From Anodontia alba (lineage: Eukaryota; Mollusca; Bivalvia; Lucinida; Lucinidae): a stretch of DNA of 64,000 nt. Shown here in pieces: positions 31,936 through 41,964 of this stretch (positions are counted from its first letter, which is position 1; each line of letters starts with the position of its first letter). The DNA is taken from the NCBI GenBank assembly GCA_964016985.1, contig OZ024824.1, positions 125,462,803-125,526,802 of the forward strand, written 5' to 3'. The notes below the pieces were generated by a model. The model worked only from the letters and a program-made list of their open reading frames with translations. It did no database searches and had not been told where the DNA came from. The position numbers and the translations under genes were made by a program.

Positions 31936-32135
31936 CTAACGAGTACCTACAATCTATATTTTCAGTATTCATCAGAACCACCTCGTCTAGGCGATTCTAA
32001 CGAATACCCACGATCTATATTTTGAGCATAAATATGAAAAAATATCAGAATTTTTTATCTGAAAATTTTCATTTTTTTGGTGGTAAAATTTTCAGTGTAT
32101 TTGAACAGGCATGTTTTCGTAATGAAAATAAGATT
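31925..32135. mobile_element. G-family fragment, minus-like orientation
   Basis: GAGGCGGTTCTAACGAGTAC and ACAATCTATATTTT, a second mutated arm, then TTTTCATTTTTTTGGTGG, AATTTTCAGTGTATTTGAAC and CATGTTTTCGTAATG, the G terminus. Fused to the array at its left. Confidence 0.6.
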
Positions 32136-32504
32136 TGTCTCGGTCATTAGTCTTAATTCTGGTGAGCTGAGCTGGTAAGAGCTAGACTGGGTACTGGCTT
32201 ATCTATCTGTTCCATAGGTATGAGTCGGGGCACAGCAGTAGTCCTACAAATTTTATTACCCTTCAACCGGCCTCTTGACAACCCGTACCGGAATCTCATG
32301 ACATGCCTTCACAACTCTATGGTACAACGGCATTTGGTCGACAAACGAGGCGAAACTCCCAATATCTCTAATTCACGGTATTGGTAGAGTCACTTCCCTT
32401 CGACAAGCTTTGTTATTCCAAGTTCCGCTCCATGCTTTTCCATCACCTTACCAACCTATTCTCCGTTAGTCCTGCAATTACGATTTTATGTTCTGATGAT
32501 TACA
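32136..32504. other. no recognised feature
   Basis: No gene or repeat recognised. Confidence 0.35.
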
Positions 32505-32640
32505 TCATAGCTCCAGATAAGGAGATTTTTTTCGCCTCGCCGAGGCGCTTCTAATGCATTCCCAAACATATGTTTTCGTACTTAAATAAGAAAAGTATTA
32601 TGTGAATGCCCTCTCTTATCTGTAGTCATGGTACGCGGAT
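32505..32640. mobile_element. A-family element lacking left arm
   Basis: Ends CATAGCTCCAGATAAG and CTTATCTGTAGTCATG. The inside starts in the loop (CGCCTCGCCGAGGCGCTTCT) and continues with only the right arm. Confidence 0.65.
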
Positions 32641-32689
32641 CAGTCAGCTGAGTGTTTGGCAACTGTTTTGCTTATCAGTTTCTTTCAAA

Positions 32690-32845
32690 TTGTTAGCAGA
32701 TGGATTCTTACCCCTGAGCATAGAACGCAGACACTACGGTTTAAGAAATGCTAATATATTTTGTTTTCTTTTCTAGAAGCAATAAGAAAATAATAAAAAT
32801 GATACCGATTTGTCGTCTGCTGAATATGCTCACAGAGTGATAAAT
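32690..32845. mobile_element. E-type element, degenerate
   Basis: Right half AGCAATAAGAAAATAATAAA and GATTTGTCGTCTGCTGAATA with CACAGAGTGATAAAT is E-like; the central hairpin is replaced. Confidence 0.45.
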
Positions 32846-32937
32846 CATAATCCTCTTTAATCCAACTTCAAGTTACCAATGGCCAAGGGACTGAAGTAAA
32901 CAAAAATTCTACAAGCTATACAAGTGTTGTGTCCCTT

Positions 32938-32938
<1 letters not shown>

Positions 32939-32970
<32 letters not shown>

Positions 32971-33005
32971 AGAAGAAGAAGAAAAAGAAAGAAAAGAAAA
33001 ATAAA
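32939..33005. repeat. poly-A and (AAG)n run
   Basis: About 29 A, then GAAGAAGAAGAAG and further A/G-rich sequence. Confidence 0.95.
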
Positions 33006-33039
33006 GAAAGGGTCTGAGGCCAGACTATCCCTCCTGCTA

Positions 33040-33276
33040 CATCCTGCCAATTACAACAATTGTCGTTTGTTTTGTCATCTGCTTGTGATTTTAAAAGTCA
33101 TTTTTGCAAACAGTGTCGATCCAGATCAGACTGCTCCTCTAGGATCAGTCTGATCAGGGTCCACACTGTTTGCCTATATACAAAAATAGGTTTGAAAAAT
33201 TTGCAAGGATATTCAGCAGACGACAAAAACAGACGACATTTTCAGATTCAAGTTTTCTTGGCATTTTAAGGGTTAA
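33040..33276. mobile_element. H-family element, left end lost
   Basis: CTGCCAATTACAACAATTGT, GTGATTTTAAAAGTCATTTT, core hairpin at 33106-33172 and right end CTTGGCATTTTAAGGGTTAA, as in the copy at 37196. Confidence 0.7.
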
Positions 33277-33680
33277 CTGCTAAATTTCTTAAGCAGGGAT
33301 ACCGGTATATAAACTCTGTAAATATTTTCTAAGATTTATCACCATCATTTAGAATTAATGTCCTAATATTACGTTGGTTTGAAAACACTTCTGCAAGAAG
33401 GTCTGTCGGAGCCTGAATTGTATGGCGACTTAATCTATAAATTCAGTAAGATTGTTGGCAACAGATTCTGAAATGAATGGCCCTTGCGACACCTCGAGTG
33501 AGACACTTACAAAACTGATTTTTTTTTTTTTTTTTTTTTTTTTGAACAATTTAAACTGCATAGCATGGTTGTTCACCCAATTATGGTTGATAGCTTTGCG
33601 TCCCTCTTTAATTGTACGACGGTGAGATGGTCCTCACACTAAATGACGGCTCCCTCCTCAATCTGTTTCTATCTTGAGGT
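33277..33680. other. no gene; poly-T run
   Basis: Unrecognised sequence with a T run of about 24 at 33520-33543. Confidence 0.4.
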
Positions 33681-33960
33681 TGGCGTTTGACTGTCAGTGT
33701 CTATGGTGGGACCTATCATGGTCCTGTTTGTAAACTCATCGTGTTCTGGCTTCAGATCGTTATTGTGCCCTTTGTCGTGCTTTATCACGGTGTTTATACA
33801 TGTTTCACTGCGATGTTTCTGATGAGGTATATGACACCTGTGCTGACCACACATCTGTATCAGAAATAAGGTGAGGTTTCGTGCGAGTAAAAATGGTTTA
33901 AGCCCTCAGCGGTTTATACCGCTGTCCGTTCAGAGGGCGGATATTCCAATGCCAGTCATC
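33681..33960 (+). repeat. M-related repeat, block 1
   Basis: ATGGTCCTGTTTGTAAACTC, GTGTTCTGGCTTCAGATCG, GCGATGTTTCTGATGAGGTA and AAGGTGAGGTTTCG recur in the same order at 35755-36470. After that comes a mutated form of the M start (GTTTAAGCCCTCAGCGGTTT). A 60-codon frame (33687-33869) is open but resembles no family I know. Confidence 0.6.
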
Positions 33961-34175
33961 TTTGTTGCAATGCTAGCATTGTGGTCACCTACTATACGGC
34001 TGCCCATTCCGCTTTCTGCTTTCTTGTTGTTGTGATGCTAGCACTGTAATCATCTTCTTCAACGACTGCTCATTATTTTATTTCTGTTTGTATTGTTTTA
34101 GTGTTTGGTACCTATAAAATCGATTGAAATCTGTGGAAGTTTTCACTGTTGGCGGTTATAAGGCGATAGTGAGTA

Positions 34176-34282
34176 CCCAGTTAGCATTCTTTATAAATCT
34201 GTAGCGGGCCGTTATCGGCCCGTCAGCTACCCTGACGGGCCGATAACGGCCCGCTATAGATTTATAAAGAATGCTTACTGGG
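34176..34282 (+). mobile_element. D-family hairpin, 107 bp
   Basis: CCCAGTTAGCATTCTTTATA...AGCGGGCCGTTATCGGCCC, centre CGTCAGCTACCCTGACG, then the complement to TACTGGG. TA directly flanks both sides. Confidence 0.9.
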
Positions 34283-34584
34283 TAGTATAGGCTGGCACAA
34301 TGGGTACACCATACTACTGTAGTGGTTCTGATGTTCTTTGTTCTGTATGTGGCCTTGTGGCTGCTCAACGGCGGAAATCTTTTCATGTTCTGTTCTGTTC
34401 TGTTCGTTGTCTTATTGTTGTGTTAAGTGGATCTGGTGTAGCTTTGTGATCACATTGCTGGGGAAGAATGTAGCTTTGCTTTCATTAGTTGGTGGCTTGT
34501 GTACTGTCTTTCATGGTTTGTTTGCTCTTCGTCTTGGTGGTGTCATTGGTAGGCTCAGTATAATCTGTTATTATGGATTTTCCT

Positions 34585-34830
34585 GGGCCCAGTTGTTCAA
34601 AACTAACGATGTCGTTAGTTAACGATTCGTTAAAATTTTCATTGAGTGATATGCAAATATGCTGAAATTTTTTCCTGAAAAAATGTGAGTAGCTTTTGCA
34701 GTGTGCAAAAGCTACTCACATTTTTTCAGCAAAAAATATCAGAATATTGTATATTGAATCTGCTAAAATAGTTAACGAAATGACCCTTAACGAGCTCGTT
34801 AAGCTAACGACGCTTTGAACAACCGGGCCC
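34585..34830. mobile_element. C-family hairpin element
   Basis: Ends GGGCCCAGTTGTTCAAAACT and GCTTTGAACAACCGGGCCC. Central arms TGTGAGTAGCTTTTGCA and complement. Confidence 0.85.
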
Positions 34831-34947
34831 TGGACATCTTCTATACTACTGTTTTGAGCTGCATCAGGAAATAAAGGTGAAGTTTCGCTCGAGTAAAATT
34901 AGTTTAATCCCCCAATGTTTTTCTACTGACCGATCCAAGGCGGTTAC

Positions 34948-35387
34948 TAAGGCTGGCTCAAATAATCGGATAATCGATTAATTGATCGATTAATTCCACA
35001 AAAATGATTATCTTTACAGATTTGCTAATAATAGATCATTTGATTTCTGTGTCTGTAACTTTACCGTATTTACCCTTAGTATTTAGACACCTAAACTCCT
35101 TACCATACTTTATCTAAAATTAGAACAAGTACAATTTACCACCCAAAGTTGTGTCTAAAAATAACTGGATGAGTGGCAAACAGTGTAGACCCTGATGAGA
35201 CGCCGCGCGGCGTCTCATATGGATCTACACTGTTTACCCAGGCCTGTCTAACCAAATGCATACAGTAAAGTATAACGTAAGAGTCATGCTCAGACAGACA
35301 GGTAAAATTATGACCAAATCTTAAGTGATTACTAATCGATTATCGATCACAATCGATTATCTTTTCAACTCTGATTAGCCAGCCTTA
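34948..35387. mobile_element. hAT-like non-autonomous element (S)
   Basis: Ends TAAGGCTGGCT and AGCCAGCCTTA, with subterminal ATCGATTA repeats on both sides. Flanking GCGGTTAC (34940-34947) and GCGGTCAC (35388-35395) form an 8-bp target duplication with one mismatch, as expected for hAT. A J element lies inside. Confidence 0.75.
35062..35267. mobile_element. J-family element inside S
   Basis: Left end TACCGTATTTACCCTTAGTA, right end CTAACCAAATGCATACAGTA. The core at 35176-35236 has a shortened centre GACGCCGCGCGGCGTC. Confidence 0.8.
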
Positions 35388-35439
35388 GCGGTCACTCTGC
35401 TACATTTCTTCTTTTTTCCTCACACTAAATATGACAGTT

Positions 35440-35722
35440 CTTCGCGTCCGACTGGAGACCAGGAGGTCGCGGGTTCGACCCCTGCCGAGGCCGGCAACAT
35501 TCTTTCGTGGAGATTGATCATGAAATATTTTCTACGGTCATTCTCTCCCTTCCGCTGATTCAAAAAGGGTAGTTGTCAGTTTTTGGCGAAAGAATGTACA
35601 CAATACTGGTTAACCGCTTAGAGGACAAAGCCTGCCCAGTAAACGTGTGGTTAAGTAAACTGACCGCGCTCGACATGACCCCATAGGGTTGACTGGGCCG
35701 TAAAACCTCAACACAAACAAAT
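35440..35722 (+). mobile_element. tRNA-derived SINE (type 3), head truncated
   Basis: Starts inside the tRNA-like head (TTCGCGTCCGACTGGAGACC). B box GGTTCGACCC at 35472-35481. Body CATTCTTTCGTGGAGATTGA, GTTAACCGCTTAGAGGACAA, CTCGACATGACCCC and tail AAAACCTCAACACAAAC. Confidence 0.85.
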
Positions 35723-35735
35723 CAATCTGTTTCAG

Positions 35736-36475
35736 ATGATTAGCGCCTGACCATCAACGTCATCGTGGTCCTGTTTGTGGTTTTCTTGTGTTCTGGTTTC
35801 AGATCGCCATCGAGCCGTTTGCTTTGTTTCATCAGATTGGTTTTAATTATACAGTAAAATGCTGCTATTAAGACCACTCAACATTAAGACCACTCCGCGA
35901 TTAAGATCAGCTTTTACCAGTCCAAAATGGTTTCTTCGATTTTCGCGATTTTGTGTGTTCTTTGTTTCTAAAGGCAATCCTTTTTTTACTTTTATTTTAC
36001 TCTACTGTAGCTGGTGTTGTGCCGTGTGGCGGCCGTAAAAAGTCTCCCCGTACGTCATCATAGTGCAGATTATATTTTATTTCCTTTGGAATCATTGAGA
36101 CCATCCTGGTTTTTTGAAAATCGAATACCGCTTAAGCCGGCGCTAGGGGGCGTATGCAGCCTCGCAAACTACAGTGTTGCATATGAAGAGACTCATTAAA
36201 ACCGAGTCTCTGATTTTCGTGATTTTGTGTGTTCTTTGTTTCCAAAGGCATCCTTTTTGACTTTTCTTATTATTCCATATTCAATATTAGACAACTTACT
36301 AATTAGACTACTTTTACGCAGTCCCAAAAGATGGTCTCAGCAGTGGAATTTCACTGTATGTATTTCACTTTGATGTTTCAGATGAGGTAGAGGAGCCCTA
36401 TGCGGACCGAATATGTATTTGTAATTTAGTGCTGAATCAGAACTAAAGGTGAGGTTTCGCAACCCTACTGACCGT
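35736..36475 (+). repeat. M-related repeat, block 3, split by Y
   Basis: ATCGTGGTCCTGTTTGTGGT, GTGTTCTGGTTTCAGATCGC, then Y, then TTTGATGTTTCAGATGAGGT and AAAGGTGAGGTTTCG. Paralogue of block 1. Confidence 0.65.
35852..36356. mobile_element. pogo/Tigger-like MITE (Y)
   Basis: Ends CAGTAAAATGCTGCTATTAA and the complement of CAGTGAAATTCCACTGCTGA, both leading into GACC. TA on each side. Internally a ~50-bp segment (GATTTTGTGTGTTCTTTGTT) occurs twice, at about 35948 and 36219. Confidence 0.8.
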
Positions 36476-36487
36476 TCCAATGTGGTT

Positions 36488-36594
36488 CCCAGCTAGCATC
36501 CTACATAAATCTATAGCGGGCCGTTATCGGCCCGTCAGCTACCCTGACGGGCCGATAACTGCCCGCTATAGATTTATGTAGAATGCTTACTGGG
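36488..36594 (+). mobile_element. D-family hairpin, 107 bp
   Basis: CCCAGCTAGCATCCTACATA to ATGCTTACTGGG. TT flanks both sides. Same centre CGTCAGCTACCCTGACG as at 34176. Confidence 0.9.
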
Positions 36595-37010
36595 TTCCTC
36601 TTCTTTGTGCGTTGGTGGTTTCATATTTGGCGTTTTTTTTATCATTAGTTGCTCCTCATCTCTCCTTCTTATGGTGCCTTAGGAAGGCAGTGCTTCGTGA
36701 TTGTGGCATTTTTTCTGGTTATGGCATTTTTTCTGGTTGTGGCATTTTTTCTGGTTGTGGCATTTTTTCTGGTTGTGGCACATTTTTTCTGGTTGTGGCA
36801 TTTTTTCTGGTTGTGGCATTTTTTCTGGTTGTGGCATTTTTTCTGGGTATCTGCGCTTATATTTGTTTCATATGTGACATTCGTTTTGTCCTTATTTATT
36901 CCTCATCTCCTCTTGTTCTGGTGCCTCGGGAGGGCTGTGCTTCGTGGCTGTGACATTTCCAGGCTATATTCACTTATATTTTTAATATCCTATATTCCTG
37001 CAGTATTAGC
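36595..37010 (+). repeat. M-related repeat, two partial units
   Basis: GTGCGTTGGTGGTTTCATAT, CTCCTCATCTCTCCTTC, GGTGCCTTAGGAAGGCAGTG and TTGTGGCATTTT; then again CTCATCTCCTCTTGTTCTGG, GTGCCTCGGGAGGGCTGTGC and GGCTGTGACATTTCC. The first unit contains the 18-bp array. Confidence 0.65.
36703..36847 (+). repeat. 18-bp tandem array, about 8 copies
   Basis: Unit TGGCATTTTTTCTGGTTG. It matches the M-repeat word GATTGTGGCA(TT/CT)CC...TTTTCT, so it grew from M sequence. One unit carries two extra bases (CA). Confidence 0.95.
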
Positions 37011-37195
37011 CAAAATTTGACTTGACGCCCTGCAAAGAATTGCATTGTCTTTCGACCTTGGTTGATGGTTATATTTTGTTTTCATTCACGTAGCATATTT
37101 TTATACAATACTATACATTTTAAGACTAGTAAAATCGTAATCAGTTCTTATAATTGTGTATAACAATAAAAACTGTAGCAACTTTTTTGTGTTCT

Positions 37196-37432
37196 TTAAC
37201 CCTTAAACTGCCAGTCACAACAATTGTCGTCTGCTTTGTCATCTGTTTGTGATTTTAAAAGTCACTTTTGCAAACAGTGTGGACCCAGATCAGACTGCTC
37301 TAGGAGCAGCTGATCAGGGTCCACACTGCCTGTATGCAAAAATAGGTTTGAAAAGTTTGCAAGAATATTCAGCAGACGACATAAACAGACGACATTTTCA
37401 GATGCAGGTTTTCTTGGCATTTTAAGGGTTAA
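37196..37432. mobile_element. H-family element, TTAA to TTAA
   Basis: Ends TTAACCCTTAAACTGCCA and TGGCATTTTAAGGGTTAA. Core at 37271-37330, slightly shortened. GTCGTCTGC and GCAGACGAC words near the ends are shared with E. Confidence 0.8.
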
Positions 37433-37856
37433 GGCAAACTAGAGACAATTTCGCCTTTTTGTTTTTTCTTGGATTATTTATGTGATGCAGGCAGATCAGA
37501 GTCTTCGCTGTCCACCGGAAGGCGCGTCAGCTCATTAGGTATGGCATACGGATTGCATTACACATTCTTGTTCAAAATTGCTCAATCACTTCCGAATTTC
37601 CAAATCAATCTATATCTATAATCGGGCAGTAATTTTACTTGTGGGTTTACAAGTGTATCAGTTCAACAAATCACCACAGGCCTATTGAAACCATATCAAA
37701 GTCCCATGAATAAGCCCGTATTGACAGCGATAGTGCACACCAGTGAAATAAGTACTCGTGAATATTCCTCTTGGCATTGGTGTGGCAGAACGTTGACCTT
37801 AAAATGATTATCACAACTGACAATACTTTTATTTGTATTTTCAGAGTGATACTCAC
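37433..37856. other. no recognised feature
   Basis: No gene or repeat recognised. Confidence 0.35.
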
Positions 37857-38050
37857 AACTGATGCAGACGACATTTTTATTGATTTATTTGTATTTTTAG
37901 AGAAAATAAGGATAAGACTTGGCATTTTGTTTTTAGAGAAAATACGGCTTTTCATTTCGTGTGAATATCTGTCTAATCTTATTTCTCAGAAAAATAATTA
38001 AAAAAAAAAAAAAAAAAAAAAAAGAATGTCGTCTGCTATTATTTTGCTTA
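37857..38050. mobile_element. E2-type element with poly-A run
   Basis: GATGCAGACGACATTTTTAT, TTTTTAGAGAAAATAAGGAT, AGACTTGGCATTTTG, then ATGTCGTCTGCTATTATTTT. A run of about 23 A at 38000-38022. Confidence 0.55.
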
Positions 38051-38194
38051 GCACATTACATTGTATTGAAAAAGAAAAAAGAAAAAAAAAAAACTTTCTT
38101 TTTACATCCCGATTTGTATAATGAAATCGCTCTGCTCTGTCTGTTGTTGCATCTATTTATGTGATGCAATTAAATACTAACAAAATGAATACTA

Positions 38195-38404
38195 TTAACC
38201 CTTGTCATGCTGAATAAATTAAGATGCCACGCCCACTTCCAATTTTCAATCAGATTACTTGATCCGGGTTTTTGATAGAAATTCACATATTTAATGACAA
38301 ACAGTGCAGATCCAGATCAGTTGGCTTCTTCAGAAGCCAACTGGTCTGGATCTACACTGTTTGCAAAGACAGGGTATATCCGGGTTCAGCAGGACAAGGG
38401 TTAA
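38195..38404 (+). mobile_element. B-family element, TTAA to TTAA
   Basis: Ends TTAACCCTTGTCATGCTGAA and TTCAGCAGGACAAGGGTTAA. Core at 38300-38363 around TTGGCTTCTTCAGAAGCCAA. Confidence 0.85.
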
Positions 38405-38565
38405 GATATAGGTGAAGGTGCCCAGGGAATACCACAATCAGGAAGTACGGCCTTCCCGGGGCACCAAAAGAAGCTGAGATGAGGAAAAAAAAAAAAGTGG
38501 CAAAACAAACGCCACATATGAAACCACCGACGCACAATGAAAGAGGAACTATAACAGCGGTTGAA
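38405..38565 (-). repeat. M-related fragment
   Basis: Reverse complement of 36595-36720: GGAAGGCCGTACTTCCTGAT and GTGCGTCGGTGGTTTCATAT on the minus strand. Confidence 0.65.
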
Positions 38566-38672
38566 CCCAGCTAGCATTCTACATAAATCTATAGCGGGCA
38601 GTTATCGGCCCGTCAGGGTAGCTGACAGGCCGATAACGGCCCGCTGTAGATTTATAAAGAATGCTAGCTGGG
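38566..38672 (-). mobile_element. D-family hairpin, 107 bp
   Basis: CCCAGCTAGCATTCTACATA to ATGCTAGCTGGG. The centre reads CGTCAGGGTAGCTGACA, the reverse of other copies. AA flanks both sides. Confidence 0.9.
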
Positions 38673-38695
38673 AATCGTCTTGGAAATTACTGAGG

Positions 38696-39040
38696 AAAAA
38701 AAAAAAAAAAAAAAAAGGTAAGAGAAAAGTCCAGGGAGTGCCACAATCATAAACCGCAGCCCTTCCCAGATTCCCAGACACCAAGAGGAAGAGGAAACAG
38801 ACAAAACCAAACAAGCGCAAATCAAACAAACGTACGAAAAGCACTGAGATTAGCTCTCTCTTCCCCAAGAGAGGTAATCGCAATGTTAAAAGGACTGAAA
38901 AACACAAGAACAAAATAACACAAGGTAAGACATAAAGCAAATCGCCTACTAGCATAAACCACAACCAACAAAGAGTAAGACTAACACCGGGACACCACCT
39001 TAGAACGGTCAGTAGAGCAAACCACCGTGGGGTTTAAAGC
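38696..39040 (-). mobile_element. M repeat, retroposon-like unit
   Basis: The minus strand starts GCTTTAAACCCCACGGTGGT and ends TTTTCTCTTACC then T(21). 345 bp, closely matching 45791-46116 across its full length. No protein motif; defined ends and the homopolymer end suggest a retroposon, but no tRNA head is visible. Confidence 0.75.
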
Positions 39041-39605
39041 ACTTTTGCAGCTAGCCAACTCTTAATACAGAAATACATAAAAACTCGGTTCGCATAAAGG
39101 CTCCCAACTCAGTCAATGCATCAAAGCGAAAGCATAAAAAATCAAATTAATCACTATAATAAAGAAAGAAGAGTACTCATGGCTAATTCTACTGTATGCC
39201 AGAGTAAATAAAAACTAATAGTTGAACCACGGCGGGCCAAGCAGTTTTCTCACGCGAAACCGATTCTTAAGCCTCTGATTTGTCAAAATCTTATAATTTA
39301 TGCCAAACCATATGTAAATTTCAGAGGGTTATGTAAAACTGTCATATGTTCATAGTTTTCTAAACTAAAGCTATACCCTCTCTAAACGCTAAACGGTTTC
39401 CATTTTTTTTTTATTATTATTATTTTTTTTTTTTTTTTTATCAAATATCGTTACATCATTTTTGGTGGGGTCTGACGTCGACAAATCAGTGCGATCTGTA
39501 TAACAGGCAAAATATTGTAGCAGATGGCATCTAGTTACAAGCTGGTACTTTTAGGATCGCACACAATGAGGCTTCCATTTCGAAATACTTCATCATATCT
39601 CAAAA
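39041..39605. other. no gene; T-rich run
   Basis: Unrecognised sequence with a T-rich run at 39401-39440. Confidence 0.4.
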
Positions 39606-39840
39606 TTAACCCATTTATGCTAAGTGTCCGTTAAAAGGGACATTGGCAAACAGGATTGATCCAGATCAGCCGCCACAGGCGTCTGATCAAGGTATACACT
39701 GTTTGCATTAAATACAGGAATTTGTATAAAACATGGTAATGATAAAAAGTAACCAGACACCCCTTATATTATAAATGGACCGGTCCGAAGAGTAAAGGTA
39801 GAAGAGCCCATTGAGCATAAATGGGTTTAAACTGCATCAC
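39606..39840. mobile_element. K-family element with TTAA ends
   Basis: Ends TTAACCCATTTATGCT and AGCATAAATGGGTTTAA. Core at 39646-39706, mutated. Contains TAACCAGACACC and GGACCGGTCCGAAGAG seen at 57110. Confidence 0.75.
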
Positions 39841-39916
39841 ATGACAGTTTGAAACTGAGTTGGTTCCAATGAATTCATTAAAGGGCCAGTATTATCTCAA
39901 TTTTCTTCAAAATATA

Positions 39917-40237
39917 GCCGGCCTCGGTGGCTCAGTTGGATGTAGTGGCTCAGTTCGATGCGCGTCCGACTGACGATCAGGAGGTTGCGGGTTCGACTCC
40001 CACCGGATCGGCAATATTCTTTCGTGGAGGTTGATCATGAAATACTTTCTATGGCCATTCTCTCACTTCCGCTGATTCAAGAAGGGCAGTTGTCAGTTTC
40101 TGGCGAAAGAATGTGCACAATACTGGTTAACCGCTTAGAGGACTAAGCCTGCCCAGTAACAGTATGGTTAGGTAAACTGACCGCGCTCGACATGACCCCA
40201 TTGGGTTGCCTGGGCCGTGAAACCTCAACACAAACTA
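39917..40237 (+). mobile_element. tRNA-derived SINE (type 3) with duplicated head segment
   Basis: Begins CCGGCCTCGGTGGCTCAGTT. TGGCTCAGTT is repeated 17 bp later, so the A-box region is duplicated. B box GGTTCGACTC at 39989-39998. Body and tail as in 44135. It ends against an F element. Confidence 0.9.
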
Positions 40238-40580
40238 CCGTATGCGACCTAATTACCGCACATACTTCTATAAGCGCACAGTCAAGCGATTTCGTAGTCT
40301 TAAGATTACAGGCAGTGTACTTTTTGTCTACTTCTTTATAAAGGCATATGTTGTGGGTACACATTTGAATTGCATCGACTTGTCGATGCAATTCAAATGA
40401 GTACCCACAACATATGCATTTATAATCAGAAAAATTGCATAATCATCATCAAATAAGTCCTTTTCTGATCTTTTTTTTTATAGTGTACCCTTAGTAGGTA
40501 CATATTTTACCACGAATGAGTGTTCCCAGTAAGTTTGAAAAACCTAAGCGCACAGTGCGGTAATTAGGCCGAATACGGTA
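40236..40580. mobile_element. F-family element
   Basis: Ends TACCGTATGCGACCTAATTA and TAATTAGGCCGAATACGGTA. Central A-type hairpin at about 40335-40430 (GCATATGTTGTGGGTACACA, centre GCATCGACTTGTCGATGC). Confidence 0.85.
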
Positions 40581-40720
40581 TTTATTACGTCAGTTATGTT
40601 CGTATTAGTCAGTTTTTGAGATTTTGTGACGTCATGAATTGTGGCACATCAAGAAAAAGCATCTCTTGCTCTTCAGGGAAATTGCGTGAAATGAGAGCAT
40701 CTTAATATACCCAAACCAAA

Positions 40721-41070
40721 TACCGTATTCGATCTAATTACCGCACATACCCCTATAAGCGCACATTCAAGAAATTCCGTAGTCTTCAGATTACAGCCAA
40801 TGTACTATTTCTTTACTTCTTTATAAAGGCATATGTTGTGGGTACTCATTTGAATTGCATCGACTTGTCGATGCAGTTCAAATGAGTACTCACAACATAT
40901 GCTTTTATAAAGAAAATCAGAAAAAAATCGCATTATAATCATCAAATAAATCCTATTCTGATTTTATAGTGTACTCTTAGTAGATAGATTCATATTTTAC
41001 CACAACTGAGTGTTCCCAGTAATTCTGAAAAATCTAAGCGCACAGTGCGGTAATTAGGTCGAATACGGTA
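40721..41070. mobile_element. F-family element
   Basis: Ends TACCGTATTCGATCTAATTA and TAATTAGGTCGAATACGGTA, same orientation as the copy 140 bp upstream. Hairpin at about 40825-40925. Confidence 0.85.
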
Positions 41071-41512
41071 AGTTGTCTCCTTTGTAAAATCTACCAAATT
41101 TATCCAGTCCCCTAAGGTGTTCGAACAATAGAGTTACTACGGTATTGGAAATCGGGTCTCCTCGTACATTCTTCTAACCTGTACTTAAGCGATATCATAT
41201 TTGCCCAAAACTCGACGACTCAGATTATAAGGCACAAAAGACTTCGATCGTTGCAATAGAAAGTTTTAATGTTAAATCTATAAACCATATCTTCAATACA
41301 GGTGTTTGTTTGTATATTAACTTCAAGTTATCATGGATTTTGAAAAGATTTTAATATATATCAGGTTAATTTGATATATGGCACCAGTTATCATGTAAGT
41401 GTATATAGTAGCTTCTGGGAGTTATATGCCAGTACTGGAATTCATTCTGGAATATAGATCTATCGCCTTTAATTATTAAATAACTCCTTGTTATAAAGGT
41501 AGGAAAGTGCAT
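41071..41512. other. no recognised feature
   Basis: No gene or repeat recognised. Confidence 0.35.
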
Positions 41513-41722
41513 TGATCTTTACCACTCTCTGCAGCAGACGACAAATAGGTGATTTTTTTGGTGATTATTTTATTCTCCGGAAAATAGGCTTTGGCATTTT
41601 ATGTAAGTTGTCTCCTAAGGAGGCGATTTGCATGAAATGTCAAAGACTAATTTCTGGGGAAAATTAGAAGAAAATATTTCTAAATTGTCGTCTGCTGAAT
41701 TTTTACCCAGCATGCTAAGCGT

Positions 41723-41727
<5 letters not shown>
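41513..41727. mobile_element. E-family element
   Basis: CTTTACCACTCTCTGCAGCA at the left, CAGCATGCTAAGCGTTGATA at the right. Arms GGCATTTTATGTAAGTTGTC and GATTTGCATGAAATGTCAAA. Confidence 0.65.

Positions 41728-41803
<76 letters not shown>
41725..41803. repeat. (AT)n microsatellite
   Basis: About 39 AT units, starting at the right end of an E element. Confidence 0.98.
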
Positions 41804-41806
<3 letters not shown>

Positions 41807-41964
41807 ATTTCATTGATTTTACTGAAAATTTTATAGATCTTTATACCATGATTATATATGAGAAAATCAAATAGTTTTATGACTAGTGAAACGCTGCGAG
41901 ATTGAACTTATCATAGTAGAAATGACCCATCTTATTCGAATTATATTATATTATATAATTCAGA

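Larger units (their letters stand above)
34845..35440 (+). repeat. M-related repeat, block 2, split by S
   Basis: AATAAAGGTGAAGTTTCGCT, TTTTTCTACTGACCGATCCA and AGGCGGT, then S, then GCGGTCACTCTGCTACATTT. Same order as the M copies. Confidence 0.6.

Noticed and set aside
33805..33885. AGGTGAG sites at repeated blocks resembling splice donors of duplicated exons
   Set aside because: The blocks are part of a dispersed repeat with other copies and have no conserved frame between them.
34156..34386. Similar open frames with VRVADGPI-like residues at 34156, 38561 and 54028
   Set aside because: These are translations of the D hairpin, not a conserved protein.
35440..35520. tRNA-like sequences with good B boxes
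   Set aside because: They continue into SINE bodies and occur several times with the same body; not functional tRNA genes.
36612..37020. Two long overlapping frames with repeated FLVV and GIFSGC
   Set aside because: They are the 18-bp array read in two frames; 18 is a multiple of three, so frames stay open by arithmetic.
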